Shown: positions 9,081 to 16,186 of the stretch, piece after piece
How the letters are laid out: every line of letters begins with the position of its first letter
Numbering within the stretch: the stretch's first letter is position 1
Assembly (NCBI RefSeq): GCF_016595465.1
Contig: NZ_JAENIK010000011.1
Span: 1,364,001-1,428,000 of the forward strand
Origin: Luteolibacter yonseiensis
Lineage (GTDB): Bacteria; Verrucomicrobiota; Verrucomicrobiia; Verrucomicrobiales; Akkermansiaceae
Direction: 5' to 3'
DNA: 64,000 nucleotides
Position numbers and translations under genes: made by a program
The notes under the pieces: generated by a model
Databases searched by the model: none
The model's input: the letters and a program-made list of their open reading frames with translations, nothing else
Told to the model about the DNA's origin: nothing

Positions 9081-10053
9081 ATACCATCGCGCCGTTTCTG
9101 CCGAGGACGCGGTCAGGCTTGTGAACGACCGCCCGGAAGTCCGCTTTCTCGCCGGAGGGACCAACCTGCTGGACCTGATGAAGGATGGAATCCGGGACGC
9201 CAGCGATCTGGTCGATCTGACCCGCGCCGGGATGACGGAGATTGGAAAAAGCAAAGACGGTCTTTCCATCGGCGCACTGGTGACCAATGCGGATACCGCG
9301 AATCATCCGTTGGTCCGCAGCGGATATCCATTGTTGTCCCGCGCGATCCTCGCAGGAGCGACCATGCAGATCCGGAACATGGCCACCAACGGAGGAAACA
9401 TCCTGCAGCGGACCCGGTGCCCTTATTATTACGACATGGCGATGCCATGCAACAAGAGGAAGCCCGGCAGTGGCTGTGGCGCTCTCGAAGGATTGAACAG
9501 GACCCACGCGATCTTCGGGGCCGGCGATTCATGTGTCGCGGTGCATCCGTCCGACATGGCCGTCGCTCTCGCCGCTTTGGATGCGACGGTCACGGTGCTC
9601 GCTTCCGATGGCCAGGCCCGCTCGATACCTTTTGCCGAGTTCCACCGCCTGCCGGGTGAAAATCCGGAGCAGGACAACAACCTGAGGAAAGGCGAATTGA
9701 TCGTCTCGATCGAGCTGCCTCCGCCTGTTTTCACCAAACACGTGTATTATCTGAAAGTGCGTGACCGCACGAGTTATGCCTTCGCGCTGGTGTCCGTTGC
9801 CGTGGCGATGGAGTTGGACGGAGACGTGATCAAGGCCGCGCGTGTCGCGATGGGGGGAGTCGCCCACAAGCCATGGCTCGCCACGAGGGCTCAGGATGTC
9901 CTGCGGGGCAATCCCGTGACACCGGAATTGTTTGAAAAAGCCGCCGCTGCGGAAATGGAGGGCGCGCGGCCGCTTGCCCACAACGCCTACAAGGTGGAGC
10001 TCGGGCGGCGTGCCATCGTCCGCGCCTTGCGGGAAGCCGCCGCCGTCGCATGA
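9067..10053 (+). CDS. paoB: Aldehyde oxidoreductase, FAD-binding subunit (PaoB-like)
   Basis: A 328-residue FAD subunit of the xanthine oxidase family. 'RFLAGGTNLLDLMKDGI' and 'GATMQIRNMATNGGNILQ' are the FAD-binding signatures. The insert 'RTRCPYYYDMAMPCNKR' followed by 'PGSGCGALEG' carries the extra cysteines that in E. coli PaoB hold a 4Fe-4S cluster, which distinguishes this subunit from ordinary CoxM/XdhB types. I chose ATG 9067 because the conserved sequence begins there and the purine-rich 'ggaagggaggg' lies just upstream; the frame is open further upstream but only overlaps paoA. It sits between the 2Fe-2S and molybdopterin subunits. Confidence 0.9.
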   Translation: MKLFEYHRAVSAEDAVRLVNDRPEVRFLAGGTNLLDLMKDGIRDASDLVDLTRAGMTEIGKSKDGLSIGALVTNADTANHPLVRSGYPLLSRAILAGATMQIRNMATNGGNILQRTRCPYYYDMAMPCNKRKPGSGCGALEGLNRTHAIFGAGDSCVAVHPSDMAVALAALDATVTVLASDGQARSIPFAEFHRLPGENPEQDNNLRKGELIVSIELPPPVFTKHVYYLKVRDRTSYAFALVSVAVAMELDGDVIKAARVAMGGVAHKPWLATRAQDVLRGNPVTPELFEKAAAAEMEGARPLAHNAYKVELGRRAIVRALREAAAVA

Positions 10054-10076
10054 ACCACTGATATTTGAAACAAGCC

Positions 10077-12284
10077 ATGCGATACATCGGAAAAGAAATG
10101 AAACGCGTCGAAGGGGTGGCCAAGGTCACCGGCCGCGCCCGCTACGCTGCCGAGTTCGAGCTGCCGAACCTCGCTTATGGCTATCTATGCGAGTCTTCGG
10201 TCGGCCGGGGGCGTATCGCGAGTCTTGATGTATCCGCTGCCGAATCCGCTCCGGGGGTTTTGAAGGTCATCTCCCATCTCAACCTGCGAGATCTCCTGCC
10301 CCAGCCGGAAAACCAGGAGAAAAAGGAAGGAGTGGGTTTTTCCGCCTTCCGCAGTCCGGAGATCTTTTTCAACGGACAGCCCATCGCCCTCGTCGTGGCG
10401 GAAACGTTCGAACAGGCGCGCGCCGCATCCTTGCTGATCCGGGCAAAATATGAGGAGGACAGGCCCGAAACCGACATCACGAAGAAGCTGGAGACCGCCA
10501 GGCCCACGAATCCCGACAAGGCACCGCCGGAACGTGGCAACTTCGGCAAGGCTTTCAAGGATGCTCCCGTCAAGGTGGAGGCGGAGTATCACATCCCCGT
10601 CGAACATCACAACCCGATCGAGCCACATGGAGCAACCGCTTTCTGGAAGGATGGCAAGCTGAGGGTTTTCGACAAGACCCAGAACGTCCACCAGCTCCGG
10701 GACTACCTTGCTGGGCTATTCAAGATTCCCGCCGAAGATGTGGAGATCACCGCGCTTTTTGTAGGAGGGGCGTTTGGTTCCTGTCTTGCCGTGCATTACT
10801 ACACCCCTCTGGTGGTGCTGGCCGCACGTGAGGCGGGCAGGCCCGTGCGGCTTTCCTACACCCGTCGGCAGATGTTCAACGGCCACGGCTATCGTCCTGA
10901 TACGTGGCAGAGGATTTCGCTTGCGGCAGGGGCGGAGGGACGGCTCACAGCGCTCTCGCACCGGGTGGTCGTGAATACCTCCCGCTACAGCGATTACTCG
11001 GAGGACTTCGCAGTCGTCGCGCGGCTGGTGTATGCATGTCCCAATGTGAAGACGCTCTTTCAGAACGTGGTCACCGATTTGCAAACCCCGGCTCCCATGC
11101 GTGCGCCGGGGGCGGTCTCCCAAATGTTCGCTCTCGAATGCGCGATGGACGAACTCTCCTACGCCTTGAGAATCGATCCGCTTGAACTGCGGCTGATCAA
11201 CTACGCGGAAAAGGATCCCGAAACCGGCAAGCCCTACTCAAGCAAGGCGCTTCGCGAGTGCTACCGGCTCGGCGCTGAAAAGTTCGGGTGGAAAGACCGG
11301 AAGCCGGAACCTCGCTCGATGACCCGCGACGGCATGCTCGTCGGCTGGGGAGTCGCGACCGGAGTCTGGCCCGCGCTGCAGATGAAGGCCAGCGCGGCCA
11401 TCACCCTCCATGCCGACGGCACAGCCAATGTCCGCAGCGCCACCACGGACATCGGCCCGGGAACCTATACGGTAATGACCATCATTGCCGCCGAACACCT
11501 GGGCATCGAGGCAAGCAAGGTGAAGTTCGAACTGGGAGAATCGAAATTTCCCAAATCCCCGGCACAGGGAGGCTCGTGGACCACGGCAAGCGTCGGCTCC
11601 GCCATCCATGGCGCGGCGGAAAAAATCAAATCACGCCTGCTGGATCTGGCGAAAAAACAAGAGGGCTCCCCGCTTGCTGATGCCGGAGTCTCCCAGGTTG
11701 CGATGTTGGATGGCCGGCTCCACCTGTCTTCGGATGTTTCCAAGGGGGTGGCCATATCGGAATTGATGGAGGCCAACGATCTCAAGGAGATCAGTGAAAC
11801 CCATGAAGCCACGCCTTCGCCCGAACGGGATAAATACACCTGCTATGCCCACGGCGCGCAGTTTGTCGAAGTATTGGTCGATCCGGATCTCGGCACGGTG
11901 AAGGTCAGCCGGGTGATCGAGGTCACCGCTTGCGGGAAAATCATGAGTCCGACGACCTCCCACAGCCAGGAGATCGGCGGGGTGGTATGGGGGATCGGCA
12001 TGGCCCTCCAGGAGGCGACCGAAATCGACCATCGTTACGGCCGCATCATGAACGCGTCGCTGGCCGACTATCATGTGCCGGTGAATGCCGACGTCCATCA
12101 GATCGAAACCATCTTCGTGGAAGAGGATGACAGGATCGTGAATCCGCTCGGTGTGAAGGGCATGGGAGAGCTGGGACTCGTGGGAATCCCGGCCGCCATC
12201 GCGAATGCGGTTTACCATGCCACGGGCATCCGGGTCCGGGACCTTCCCATCACACCTGACAAACTCATCTACCAACGGTCATGA
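10077..12284 (+). CDS. paoC: Aldehyde oxidoreductase, molybdenum cofactor-binding subunit (PaoC-like)
   Basis: A 735-residue catalytic subunit, close to E. coli PaoC in length. The N-terminus 'MRYIGKEMKRVEGVAKVTGR' matches the YagR/PaoC type. The molybdopterin region includes 'PMRAPGAVSQMFALECAMDE' and 'ATTDIGPGTYTVMT'. The C-terminal 'KGMGELGLVGIPAAIANAV' carries the active-site Glu (about residue 698) used for base catalysis. Members oxidise aromatic and other aldehydes to carboxylates with a cytosine-dinucleotide molybdenum cofactor, consistent with the MocA-like gene downstream. A TTG start at 10065 is possible. The stop overlaps the next start as ATGA, implying translational coupling. 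Confidence 0.9.
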   Translation: MRYIGKEMKRVEGVAKVTGRARYAAEFELPNLAYGYLCESSVGRGRIASLDVSAAESAPGVLKVISHLNLRDLLPQPENQEKKEGVGFSAFRSPEIFFNGQPIALVVAETFEQARAASLLIRAKYEEDRPETDITKKLETARPTNPDKAPPERGNFGKAFKDAPVKVEAEYHIPVEHHNPIEPHGATAFWKDGKLRVFDKTQNVHQLRDYLAGLFKIPAEDVEITALFVGGAFGSCLAVHYYTPLVVLAAREAGRPVRLSYTRRQMFNGHGYRPDTWQRISLAAGAEGRLTALSHRVVVNTSRYSDYSEDFAVVARLVYACPNVKTLFQNVVTDLQTPAPMRAPGAVSQMFALECAMDELSYALRIDPLELRLINYAEKDPETGKPYSSKALRECYRLGAEKFGWKDRKPEPRSMTRDGMLVGWGVATGVWPALQMKASAAITLHADGTANVRSATTDIGPGTYTVMTIIAAEHLGIEASKVKFELGESKFPKSPAQGGSWTTASVGSAIHGAAEKIKSRLLDLAKKQEGSPLADAGVSQVAMLDGRLHLSSDVSKGVAISELMEANDLKEISETHEATPSPERDKYTCYAHGAQFVEVLVDPDLGTVKVSRVIEVTACGKIMSPTTSHSQEIGGVVWGIGMALQEATEIDHRYGRIMNASLADYHVPVNADVHQIETIFVEEDDRIVNPLGVKGMGELGLVGIPAAIANAVYHATGIRVRDLPITPDKLIYQRS

Positions 12285-13216
12285 AGTCGCTTCTGGAAAT
12301 ACTGGGAATCGCCTGTGCGAATCGCGGCAAACCCTGCGCCCTCGCCACCCTTGTGGGGTCGAGCGGCTCGACCTACCGCAAGCCCGGCGCGCGCATGCTG
12401 GTTCTTCCGGAGGGGACCGTCCGGGGTGTGTTGAGCGGCGGTTGCCTGGAGGAGGAAGTGGGAAGACTCGCCCTTGGTGTGATTTCAAGCGGCCGGTCCC
12501 GTCTCGTCACATTTGACACACGCAGGCTCTACGGTTGCGATGGATCGGTGGATATCTTCATCGAGAGGATTCCTGCCGACGAAGGGCAGGGAAACTTCCT
12601 CACCCGCATGGACGAAAAATTCCGCGCCCGCGAGATCTGCCGCACCCGGACATGGTTCGGAGAAGGGGAAGGGCATTCGGAGATTCTTCCGGACGCCGCA
12701 CTGGTGGTGGAGCGCGATGATACGTTCGTGCAAACCATCCCGCTCCCGGTGAGGCTGCTGCTGTTCGGCCAGGGGCCGGAGGTTGCTCCGCTGCGTTGGT
12801 TCGCCACCGGCCTCGGCTGGCAGATCCACCCTTACGCGCAGCCGGGGCATTTTCCCGAGGACATCCGGGGAGACGGGCAGACCGTCGCCCTGATCATGAA
12901 CCACCACTTCGGTCGGGATCTTGCCTCGCTGGAACGTGTCCTGCCGCTGGCCTTGCCCTATGTGGGACTTTTGGGACCGCGGCGGCGGCAGGCGGAGCTG
13001 CTGGGGCATCTTTGCGACCTACCGAATTTCATTACGGATTCGCTTGCGGCAATCCACGCGCCGGCGGGTCTTGATATCGGAAGCGAGTCTCCCGAGGAGA
13101 TCGCGTTGTCCATCCTGTCGGAGGTTTCCGCCGTCCTCTCCCAGCGGAACGGCGGTTTCCTGCGCGAGAGGACCTCACCCATTCATCAATCCACCTTGAG
13201 AGGAAAAGAAGCATGA
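12281..13216 (+). CDS. XdhC/PaoD-family molybdenum cofactor insertion protein
   Basis: A 311-residue XdhC/CoxI-family protein. The N-terminal domain has 'LVGSSGSTYRKPGARMLV' and 'GVLSGGCLEEEV', the latter containing the conserved Cys of the family. The C-terminal Rossmann-like domain has 'LLLFGQGPEVAPL' and 'YVGLLGPRRRQAELL'. These proteins bind and protect the matured molybdenum cofactor and deliver it to xanthine-oxidase-type enzymes; in E. coli the equivalent PaoD is the fourth gene of the pao operon. The order here is the same, with 4-bp ATGA overlaps on both sides, which strongly supports that role. Confidence 0.88.
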   Translation: MKSLLEILGIACANRGKPCALATLVGSSGSTYRKPGARMLVLPEGTVRGVLSGGCLEEEVGRLALGVISSGRSRLVTFDTRRLYGCDGSVDIFIERIPADEGQGNFLTRMDEKFRAREICRTRTWFGEGEGHSEILPDAALVVERDDTFVQTIPLPVRLLLFGQGPEVAPLRWFATGLGWQIHPYAQPGHFPEDIRGDGQTVALIMNHHFGRDLASLERVLPLALPYVGLLGPRRRQAELLGHLCDLPNFITDSLAAIHAPAGLDIGSESPEEIALSILSEVSAVLSQRNGGFLRERTSPIHQSTLRGKEA

Positions 13217-13797
13217 CCGGAATCGTTATCATCGCCGCAGGAGAGTCCCGGAGGTTGGGCCAGCCGAAACAACTTGTGTTGTGGAAAAGCATACCCTTGA
13301 TCCGCCACGTCGCACGCGTCGCTCTCGAAGCATCCCTCGGTCCTGTGACCGTTGTATTGGGAGCGGTCGACGAAGAGTGCAGATCCGCTCTTCAGGGGCT
13401 TCCGGTCCGTGTTGTCCGGAACCCTGACTGGGCGTCGGGGATGGGCGGCTCCATTGCCATGGGCGTGACTTCCCTGATGGAAAGCAAACTGTCCGATATC
13501 ATCGTGATGCTCTGTGACCAGCCGTTGATCAGCGCGGACCACCTGAGGAATCTGGAAGAGGAATCGCGGCGCACCGGTTACGGCATCGTCGCCACACGAT
13601 CCGCCGGAGTGAATGGCCCGCCGGTATTGTTTCCTTCGTCATTTTTCGTCCAGCTCCGGACACTGCGGGGGAATCAGGGAGCTCGCTCGCTGCTTCATGC
13701 CGCACCTCTCTTGTCATGGGTGCCGTGTCCGGCCGCCGCATGCGATCTGGATACTCCGGGAGATCTGTTGGAACTGAGACAGCGCGAGGCCGTTTGA
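13213..13797 (+). CDS. mocA: MocA-like molybdenum cofactor cytidylyltransferase (nucleotidyltransferase family)
   Basis: A 194-residue single-domain nucleotidyltransferase. It opens with 'MTGIVIIAAGESRRLGQPKQ', the NTP-binding loop (AAGxSxRxGxxK type), and has 'IIVMLCDQPLISADHL', the metal-binding DQP motif typical of MocA. MocA transfers CMP from CTP to the molybdenum cofactor, giving the MCD form required by PaoC-type enzymes. Its position as the last gene of the paoABC-xdhC cluster, overlapping the XdhC gene by 4 bp, fits that substrate better than the generic nucleotidyltransferase alternative. It converges on ku with a 39-bp gap. Confidence 0.85.
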   Translation: MTGIVIIAAGESRRLGQPKQLVLWKSIPLIRHVARVALEASLGPVTVVLGAVDEECRSALQGLPVRVVRNPDWASGMGGSIAMGVTSLMESKLSDIIVMLCDQPLISADHLRNLEEESRRTGYGIVATRSAGVNGPPVLFPSSFFVQLRTLRGNQGARSLLHAAPLLSWVPCPAAACDLDTPGDLLELRQREAV

Positions 13798-13836
13798 CTC
13801 CCCGCGTTATGCAAGAGTGCCGGTGGGGATATATCT

Positions 13837-14733
13837 TCAAGCGGAGCGGCGGGCCCTCTTTGCGGCGGTTTTTTTAGCCGCGGGTTTCTTCGCCGCCTTC
13901 TTCGCTTTGGGTGGGGATTTGGCGGATGTCGCCGCGGTTTTTTTGAAACTCCGCTCCAGGTAGCCCGCAAGATCGAGCACCTTTCCTTTTGAATCCTCAT
14001 CGTCTTCCGCGTCCGGTTGTTTCACGTCGTCCACAGTTTCACCGCCTGAGATCTTTTTCTCGATGAATTCCATCAAGGCATCCCGGTATTCGTCATGATA
14101 TTCATCCGGCTTCCATTTGGCCGTCATTTCATCGATCAGCTTGGTGGCGAGGCTCATTTCCTTGGTGGCGGGTTTCCATGCGCCGTCGGAAGACGAGGGC
14201 AGTTCCAGTTTGGCGGAGCTGCGGATTTCCTGCGGGAATCGCAGGAGCATCAATATCAGCACATCATCTCTCACGAACATGGCGGAAAGGTATTCCCGGG
14301 TGCGGATGACGACGCGGGATATGCCTGCCTTGCCACTTTTGCGCAATGCCTCCCTTAGCAAGGCATACGCCTTGCGGCCACGCTTTTCAGGCTCCAGGTA
14401 GTAGGGCTTGTCAAAAAGAAGGGGATCAATGTCCGCCAGGGACACGAAGTCGGTGATCTCGATGGTTTTCGTCAGCTCCGGCTGGACGGCCTCCAGATCT
14501 TCATCGGAAAGAAGGATGAACTGCCCGTCGTCATGTTCATAACCCTTCACCAGCCTGTCCCACGGAACCTCCTCCCCTGTGTCGGCGTTCACCCTTTCAT
14601 AGCGGATGCGCGCGTGGTTCTTGCTGTCCACCATGTGGAACTGGATGTCCGGCCTCGCCTCCGCGCTTGTCAGCGAGACGGGGATGTTGACGAGGCCGAA
14701 GGCGATGGCTCCTTTCCAGATCGAGCGTGGCAT
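13837..14733 (-). CDS. ku: Ku protein (non-homologous end joining)
   Basis: A 298-residue bacterial Ku. It begins 'MPRSIWKGAIAFGLVNIPVS' and continues with 'HARIRYERVNADTGEEVPW' and 'ITDFVSLADIDPLLFDKPYY', all hallmark Ku core sequences. The C-terminal 35 residues are a Lys/Ala-rich tail (KAKKAAKKPAAKKTAAKRAR) of the kind that adds DNA affinity. Ku homodimers ring broken DNA ends and recruit LigD. I chose ATG 14733 rather than the in-frame 14769 because family members start at the MPRSIWKG motif. No ligD is present in the window, so the partner must be elsewhere. Confidence 0.93.
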   Translation of the reverse strand: MPRSIWKGAIAFGLVNIPVSLTSAEARPDIQFHMVDSKNHARIRYERVNADTGEEVPWDRLVKGYEHDDGQFILLSDEDLEAVQPELTKTIEITDFVSLADIDPLLFDKPYYLEPEKRGRKAYALLREALRKSGKAGISRVVIRTREYLSAMFVRDDVLILMLLRFPQEIRSSAKLELPSSSDGAWKPATKEMSLATKLIDEMTAKWKPDEYHDEYRDALMEFIEKKISGGETVDDVKQPDAEDDEDSKGKVLDLAGYLERSFKKTAATSAKSPPKAKKAAKKPAAKKTAAKRARRSA

Positions 14734-14908
14734 GGTGGGGGATGTCTTGCATTTCCCATTCCAAGCCACCGTCGCCGCAACGGCGCGGGATACTCAGTAT
14801 GGGAGGGGGCGGAATGCAACAACTCCGTCCCACACAGGGGGCGAATTGCACCCGCATCATTCCTGCGGCCTCCGGTATGAAATTTATTGTTAAGTTCCGC
14901 CTCCGGAC

Positions 14909-16120
14909 ATGCATGTAATCCGTATGCATCTGACAAAAAACCTGCCAATCCCCAATTTCGCGGCCATTGCCGGAGCCGTCTGCCTGGCCTTGACCTCCCT
15001 GCCCGGTTTTGCAGCGGACCATTTCACCGACTGGCCCGAGGGTTTCTCGCCGAAGCTGGTCGGAACCCGCGCGACCGACCGTTTCATCGCCAAGCTAAAG
15101 GCCAGGGCGGAGTCCGGCAAGAAGGGGGAGATCCGTTATCCTGAGGTGATCAACTGGTATGGCGCGCTGACCTTCGCGAAGGCCAACGGACTTGAGGACA
15201 GGGCCAAGGCGTTGATCGAGGCGGCTGATCCTCTTTTCAAGGAGGAAACCCATGTGATGCCTCCTCCGAATCATGTGGACCGGAACGTCCTCGGCTCGCT
15301 GGCGGCGGAGATTTTCCTGCAATCCGGAAGCCAGCGCGCCCTGGAGATCGCGAAGAACTATGCGGACATCCAGTGGCTGCCCACCGGGGAGATCATCAGC
15401 AAGGGAGCCGCCGAAGCTGGCAAGCCACAGGGAGGATTGAGCTGGCGGTTTGATGAGGATGCGAAGAAATACATGGAACAGGGACTCACCTGGCAGACCC
15501 GGTTCTGGATCGATGACATGTACATGATCACCATGGCCCAAGGGCAGGTGTTCCGTGCGACGGGAGACAGGAAATACATCGATCGCGCTGCGAAGGAAAT
15601 GGTCGCTTATCTGGACAAGCTGCAGGAGCCGAACGGACTCTTCTACCACGCTCCGGACGTGCCGTTTTTCTGGGGACGCGGGATTGGCTGGATGGCGGCG
15701 GGGATGGCGGAACTCCTGACCTCGCTGCCGGAGGACAATCCGGACCGCGCACGCATCCTCGAAGGATATCGCAAGCTGATGGCCACGCTCAAGGACACCC
15801 AGGGCAAGGATGGCATGTGGCGGCAGCTTGTGGACGATCCGAAATCATGGCCCGAGACGTCGTGCACCGGGATGTTCACCTTCGCGATGGTCACCGGAGT
15901 GAAGAAGGGCTGGCTGGACGCGGATGTCTATGGGCCGGTTGCCAGAAACGCCTGGATCGCCTTGGCAGGCTATGTCCATGGGAATGGCGACATCTGCGAG
16001 GTGTGCGTGGGAACGGACAAGAAAAACAGCCGCGAATACTACCTGAAACGTCCCCGTGTGTTCGGCGACATGCATGGACAGGCTGCCCTCTTGTGGAGCG
16101 CCACGGCATTGTCGAGATAA
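14909..16120 (+). CDS. Secreted glycoside hydrolase family 88/105 (unsaturated glycuronyl hydrolase)
   Basis: A 403-residue protein with a signal peptide (core AAIAGAVCLALTSLPGFA). It has the alpha/alpha-barrel sequence of GH105/GH88, including 'TRFWIDDMYMITMAQGQ' with the likely catalytic Asp, 'NGLFYHAPDVPFFWGRGIGW' and 'VFGDMHGQAALLWSA'. GH105 enzymes remove 4,5-unsaturated uronic acids from oligosaccharides released by polysaccharide lyases (rhamnogalacturonan, ulvan and similar glycans); the exact substrate cannot be read from sequence. ATG 14924 is an alternative start only five codons in. It converges on the FAD-oxidoreductase/SGNH gene across a shared hairpin. Confidence 0.87.
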   Translation: MHVIRMHLTKNLPIPNFAAIAGAVCLALTSLPGFAADHFTDWPEGFSPKLVGTRATDRFIAKLKARAESGKKGEIRYPEVINWYGALTFAKANGLEDRAKALIEAADPLFKEETHVMPPPNHVDRNVLGSLAAEIFLQSGSQRALEIAKNYADIQWLPTGEIISKGAAEAGKPQGGLSWRFDEDAKKYMEQGLTWQTRFWIDDMYMITMAQGQVFRATGDRKYIDRAAKEMVAYLDKLQEPNGLFYHAPDVPFFWGRGIGWMAAGMAELLTSLPEDNPDRARILEGYRKLMATLKDTQGKDGMWRQLVDDPKSWPETSCTGMFTFAMVTGVKKGWLDADVYGPVARNAWIALAGYVHGNGDICEVCVGTDKKNSREYYLKRPRVFGDMHGQAALLWSATALSR

Positions 16121-16139
16121 GAGGGGTTTTTCTAACGGG

Positions 16140-16177
16140 CCACCGGAAGTGCGGAAGTAATTCCCCGTTTCCGGTGG
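16140..16177. terminator. Inverted repeat between convergent genes
   Basis: The arms ccaccggaa (16140-16148) and ttccggtgg (16169-16177) pair perfectly over 9 bp, and an inner ggaa/ttcc pairing extends the stem. It lies 20 bp past the GH105 stop and 10 bp past the stop of the opposing gene, as expected for a bidirectional terminator. It lacks a strong U-tract on either strand. Confidence 0.5.
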
Positions 16178-16186
16178 TGAAATCCA

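Noticed and set aside
13798..13836. Possible terminator between mocA and ku
   Set aside because: Only a weak cccc/gggg pairing; not enough to annotate.
13837..14733. Ku as part of a local NHEJ or defence island
   Set aside because: No ligD, nuclease or other repair or defence gene is adjacent; its neighbours are molybdoenzyme and glycosidase genes.
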